A stretch of DNA of 64,000 nt from Lamellibrachia columna (Eukaryota > Annelida > Polychaeta > Sabellida > Siboglinidae), in the NCBI GenBank assembly GCA_963662155.1, contig OY759262.1:10953000-11016999 (forward strand). Direction: 5' to 3'. Position numbers and translations under genes: made by a program. The notes beneath the pieces are model-generated. The model made no database searches and was not told the DNA's origin. It was given only the letters and a program-made list of their open reading frames with translations. This document shows, one piece after another, positions 60,831 through 64,000 of this stretch; the stretch's first letter is position 1; every line of letters starts with the position of its first letter.

Positions 60831-61518
60831 GATAAAGGTAAATGAAAATCATGCATTCATGCAAAAAATCTATGTCCTACCTAGTTGTTGGAGTTGCTTA
60901 CATACACAAGGAACCACCACCTGTGGTGGGAAGAACACACATATATGAGCTACTTCAGCTTGAGACAGTCTGTATTCTAGTACGATACTCGAATACACTC
61001 ACTTTTTCAGCTCACTCGAATGAACTTGTAACATAATTTTTGGAATAGTCCAGCATGTGTTCTGTAATCAAATTCTATATAGCCAGTTGTTATTCCATAC
61101 TGAAAGTTATAATAATTTTTTACCTGGAGCCACAATACACCTATGTAAACAGACCCAAATATCACCTTTGACTGTGGATTACTGAAAAGACAGACACTTC
61201 AACTTGTCGAATTGCATAACATTACATAACCTACTTAGTGGAGTCCTCAAAAACAACTCACCTTCCATGTGAAACAGTTACGTCAGCTCACTAGGCCATA
61301 TCAGATAACAGCTGGGCCTGTCCAGGATTTTCTCAACTCCCAATAGATGTGTGCTCTTCACATGGACTTGAGTAAAGGTGACTGTGTCTAATTAACTGAA
61401 ATAAACAAAAGTTGACTGCTAAGTAATTATATTATAATGTGACTTGTTCTGCTTTGATGTAACTTATCGGAGGGAGGGTGCACTAGATTGAAGATGTCCC
61501 CACCCCCTAATATACTGG
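60831..61518 (+). repeat. Partial satellite unit III-14
   Basis: Ends after TAATATACTGG at the shared array/RTE junction and has no ORF. Confidence 0.95.
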
Positions 61519-62189
61519 ATGCAGACATACTAGTAAAGAGAGTGGAAGAGAAAGGTGAAAAAACATAAAGGATGCAAGAAAAGGGGAACGAACAGCTAAG
61601 ATCGAAGGACTGCGTGAGGTGGGATATGAGAAGATCGGGGGAAGATGAATGATGGAGAGGGGCAAGATGAAAGATGGAGAGGGGCAAGATGAAAGATGGA
61701 GAGGGGCAAGATGAAAGATGGAGAGGGGGCAGCCGATAGAAAAGTATGGAAAGATAAAACAGAAAGAGTGACTCGACAATATTTTACCTGAACCTAACCC
61801 ATGAACATAAGTGAAAAAAGAGGAAAAGCACCGATAGTTTGGTCAAAAAAAGTTAGGTTTAATAAATGCAATAATATGGTCAACATTTTCATAAGCAGTG
61901 TATAAATTGCTTATGAGAAAAAACATTATTTCAATAGAATATTTGCTAAATATTTACAAAATCAATCTCTCATATGTATCTCTGTTTGAGCAATATGCAT
62001 TTTACCATATGGTTGTACTCATATAAACGACGTAATCTTCTTGAATACAGCATGCTCATAAAAATCAAATATCCTTTGTCAAGAAGGATGTACAGTGAAA
62101 GTATGAATAAAAACATTAAACAAATCAATCTGGTTACCAAATCATAAGCCATTACTACTCAGCGCAAATACTGATTTATTAGAACAAAT
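61519..62189 (+). mobile_element. RTE-like element, 3' fragment (twin of 10,078-10,725)
   Basis: Same start and layout as its twin. It is slightly longer because the 22-bp minisatellite has four copies. Confidence 0.85.
61643..61731 (+). repeat. 22-bp minisatellite, four copies
   Basis: Largest copy number of this motif in the window; the twin at 10,203 has three. Confidence 0.85.
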
Positions 62190-64000
62190 CTAAAAGTTAG
62201 TTTCTCAATCTAATGTGACATTCTCCCCTCCCCCACAATTCATTGTTACAGTTTTTGCAATGTCTGTTTCACTCATAATCCAATGAATTTGCAAGAGCAC
62301 CATGAATGGCCTGTTTCTAAGGCGGTTATGTCTACTTATGACACCAACCTGTACCAAAACACAAAGTGGGGATAGGCAAGCGCGATCCGATTGAAGTGAC
62401 CCTTGATATTGTTTACTCTCGGTCCACCAAAATTGTTCCTGGCTGCCGCAGCACCTGCAAAAACACCTAAAGTAAAGGCATGTTTATGTTTACACAGCAC
62501 TGTATCCACTCCTTGGGATTGTTCAACGTGCTTAACAGTTCACTCCCTGGCTGACCTGTTCATTCCAACACCTTTTGTACTTATCTGGGAGTCTGACTTT
62601 GTAATGAATTGGTTGTATTCAGTCAGTTCTGTGTCATGGCGAGCAACACCCAGAACTGTCATGTTCCTGAGAACAAAAAGAAGAGTTGTGGTTGGATGTG
62701 GGTTGTCGGAAGAGTTTAAAGTTAACATCGGTTAGAGGCAAGGAAATTACCCTTTACTCTTTATCATGGTGGTGGCACTAATCAGCAGGAATATCAGCAT
62801 GAAGGATGTTCTTAGGAAGGGGATGTATGCAAACGATCTGGCCATGATAGCAGACAAAAAACAAGAACTACAGGAAGTGTTGGAGCAATGGAAGGGGATG
62901 TTCAAGAAGCACGGACCGATAATGAGCCGGGAGAAGACAGGAGAGATGTAGGTTTGACATCAGAGAGAGGACTTGAACATTAGTTTGGATGATAAGGAGT
63001 TCAACCAAGTGGATGGCTTTGTGTAATTTGGAGGAATGGTTAATGAGGATGAGCATTCAGAGGTAGAAATGCGATGCCGGATACAACAGGGAGCGAATGC
63101 TTGGGGAAAGGTTGAGGGAGTCATGTTGGACAGAAACATTTTGAAAAAGCTGAAAAGGAAAGTCCTGAGAGCTTGTGTTACACAAGCATGCCTTAATCTG
63201 TATCTGGAGACAGTGGCGTTGACAGAACAACAACAGCACCTGAAAGTTGGTTCTGGTTTTGTCGAATAACACGAACAAAGAGGGTTGACGAAAGAAAGAT
63301 GAACGACCTGACGAAATATGTGATGCAACAAAACAGTTCAACCGGAAGATTGGTGAGAAGCAAGATGAAATGGGCAGGCCACATGGTAAGGATGGATGCA
63401 GACATACTAGTAAAGAGAGTGGAAGAGAAAGGTGAAAAAACATCAAGGATGCAAGAAAAGGGTAACGAACAGCTAAGATCGAAGGATTGCGTGAGGTGGG
63501 ATATGAGAAGATCGGGGGAAAATGAAAGATGGAGAGGGGGCAGCCGATAAAAAAGTATGGAAAGAAAAGAAGAAAGAATGACTGGACAATATTTTACCTG
63601 AACCTAACCCATGAACATCAGTGAAAAAAGAGGAAAAGCACCGTTAGTTTGGTAAAAAAAACTTATGTTTAATAAATCCAATAATATGGTCAACATTTTC
63701 ATAAGCAGTGTATAAATTGCTTATGAGAAAAACATTATTTCAATAGAATATTTGCTAAATATTTACAAAATCAATCTCTCATATGTATCTTTGTTTGAGC
63801 AATATGCATTTTACCATATGGTTGTACTCATATAAACGACGTACTTTTCTTGACTACAGCATGCTCATAAAAAAATCAAATATCCTTTGACAAGAAGGAT
63901 GTACAGTGAAAGTATAAATAAAAACATTAAACAAATCAATCTGGTTACCAAAACATAAGCCATTACTACTCAGCGCAAATACTGATTTATTAGAACAACT
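62190..64000 (+). mobile_element. RTE-like element, full tandem unit reaching the window edge
   Basis: Twin of 10,726-12,539. The window ends at AACAACT, so it cannot be seen whether the unique island follows here too. Confidence 0.83.
62403..63550 (+). pseudogene. Degenerate RTE-like reverse transcriptase
   Basis: Pieces at 62,403-62,735, 62,766-62,951, 63,036-63,269 and 63,299-63,550. It has the stop after VNIG, YANDLAMIAD and KMKWAGHMVRMDADILVKRV. A further nonsense codon (GAGATGTAG, near 62,949) shortens the motif C piece compared with its twin. Confidence 0.8.

Larger units (their letters stand above)
34926..61518 (+). repeat. Satellite array III, split by two LINE insertions
   Basis: Starts mid-unit at TCCTACCTAG. 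Later anchors are at 36,237, 37,579, 43,316, 44,655, 45,989, 51,447, 52,781, 54,128, 55,463, 56,814, 58,149, 59,486 and 60,831. The units starting at 37,579 and 45,989 are interrupted by CR1/L2-like elements and resume on the far side at the same unit coordinate. Confidence 0.95.
54128..64000 (+). repeat. Duplicate of the segment 1-12,539, lacking two satellite units
   Basis: 54,128-57,650 matches 1 to about 3,530 at a constant offset of 54,127. 57,700-60,500 matches about 4,900-7,710 at offsets of 52,790-52,793. 60,831-64,000 matches 9,388-12,535 at offsets of about 51,443-51,463. Private variants and the nonsense change in the 6,696 unit are shared. Each offset drop is close to one unit (about 1,334 and 1,349 bp). 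Confidence 0.9.

Noticed and set aside
1..64000. tRNA, rRNA or other structured RNA genes
   Set aside because: No cloverleaf or conserved rRNA segment was seen on either strand. Small hairpins found belong to the repeats.

Overview
This is eukaryotic, almost certainly metazoan, DNA. It has no operons or bacterial signals, it is AT-rich, and it is dominated by animal-type transposable elements: CR1/L2-like LINEs, an RTE-like dead reverse transcriptase, and a Mutator-like DNA transposon with a His-Me endonuclease gene. The species cannot be named from the sequence; a marine invertebrate is a guess.

About two thirds of the window is a head-to-tail satellite with a period of about 1.34 kb (roughly 1,334-1,376 bp). 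There are 24 full-length units, four partial ones and one very long one. The arrays lie at 1-10,077, 18,476-29,786 and 34,926-61,518. Nearly every unit carries the same ORF of about 103 codons, with a variable poly-serine run. The long unit (18,476-22,371) explains the satellite. In it the ORF runs on without a break into a Mutator-like transposase (18,999-21,155, decayed), followed by a convergent His-Me finger endonuclease-like gene (21,380-21,817, one nonsense codon). All other units lack exactly this 2,834-bp interior (19,251-22,084). The satellite is therefore best read as a tandemly amplified, internally deleted DNA transposon with a decayed relative of its parent still inside the array.

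A second repeat family of about 1.81-1.83 kb per unit is interleaved with the first (10,078-12,539; 17,893-18,475; 29,787-34,925; 61,519-64,000). It is a dead RTE-like reverse transcriptase arranged in tandem. The array-to-RT junction is at the same base in three places, so the two families have been copied together as a compound higher-order repeat. The segment 1-12,539 recurs at 54,128-64,000 with two satellite units missing.

Two CR1/L2-like LINEs (minus strand, 37,644-42,045 and 47,317-51,435) inserted into the satellite. Each has ORF1 (zinc finger, coiled coil, low-complexity linker, SGNH esterase) and ORF2 (APE endonuclease plus reverse transcriptase), and each is broken by its own mutations. 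Both keep the heptamer T TTA AAC immediately before the ORF1 TAG, with ORF2 open in the -1 frame and without an early ATG. This points to -1 programmed frameshifting.

A unique island (12,540-17,892) interrupts the repeats. It holds a possible TIR-like exon remnant, a candidate NRF-1/ETS/YY1 promoter, a degenerate reverse transcriptase, a 65-bp minisatellite and one well-formed minus-strand exon. No complete functional host gene is visible in the window.
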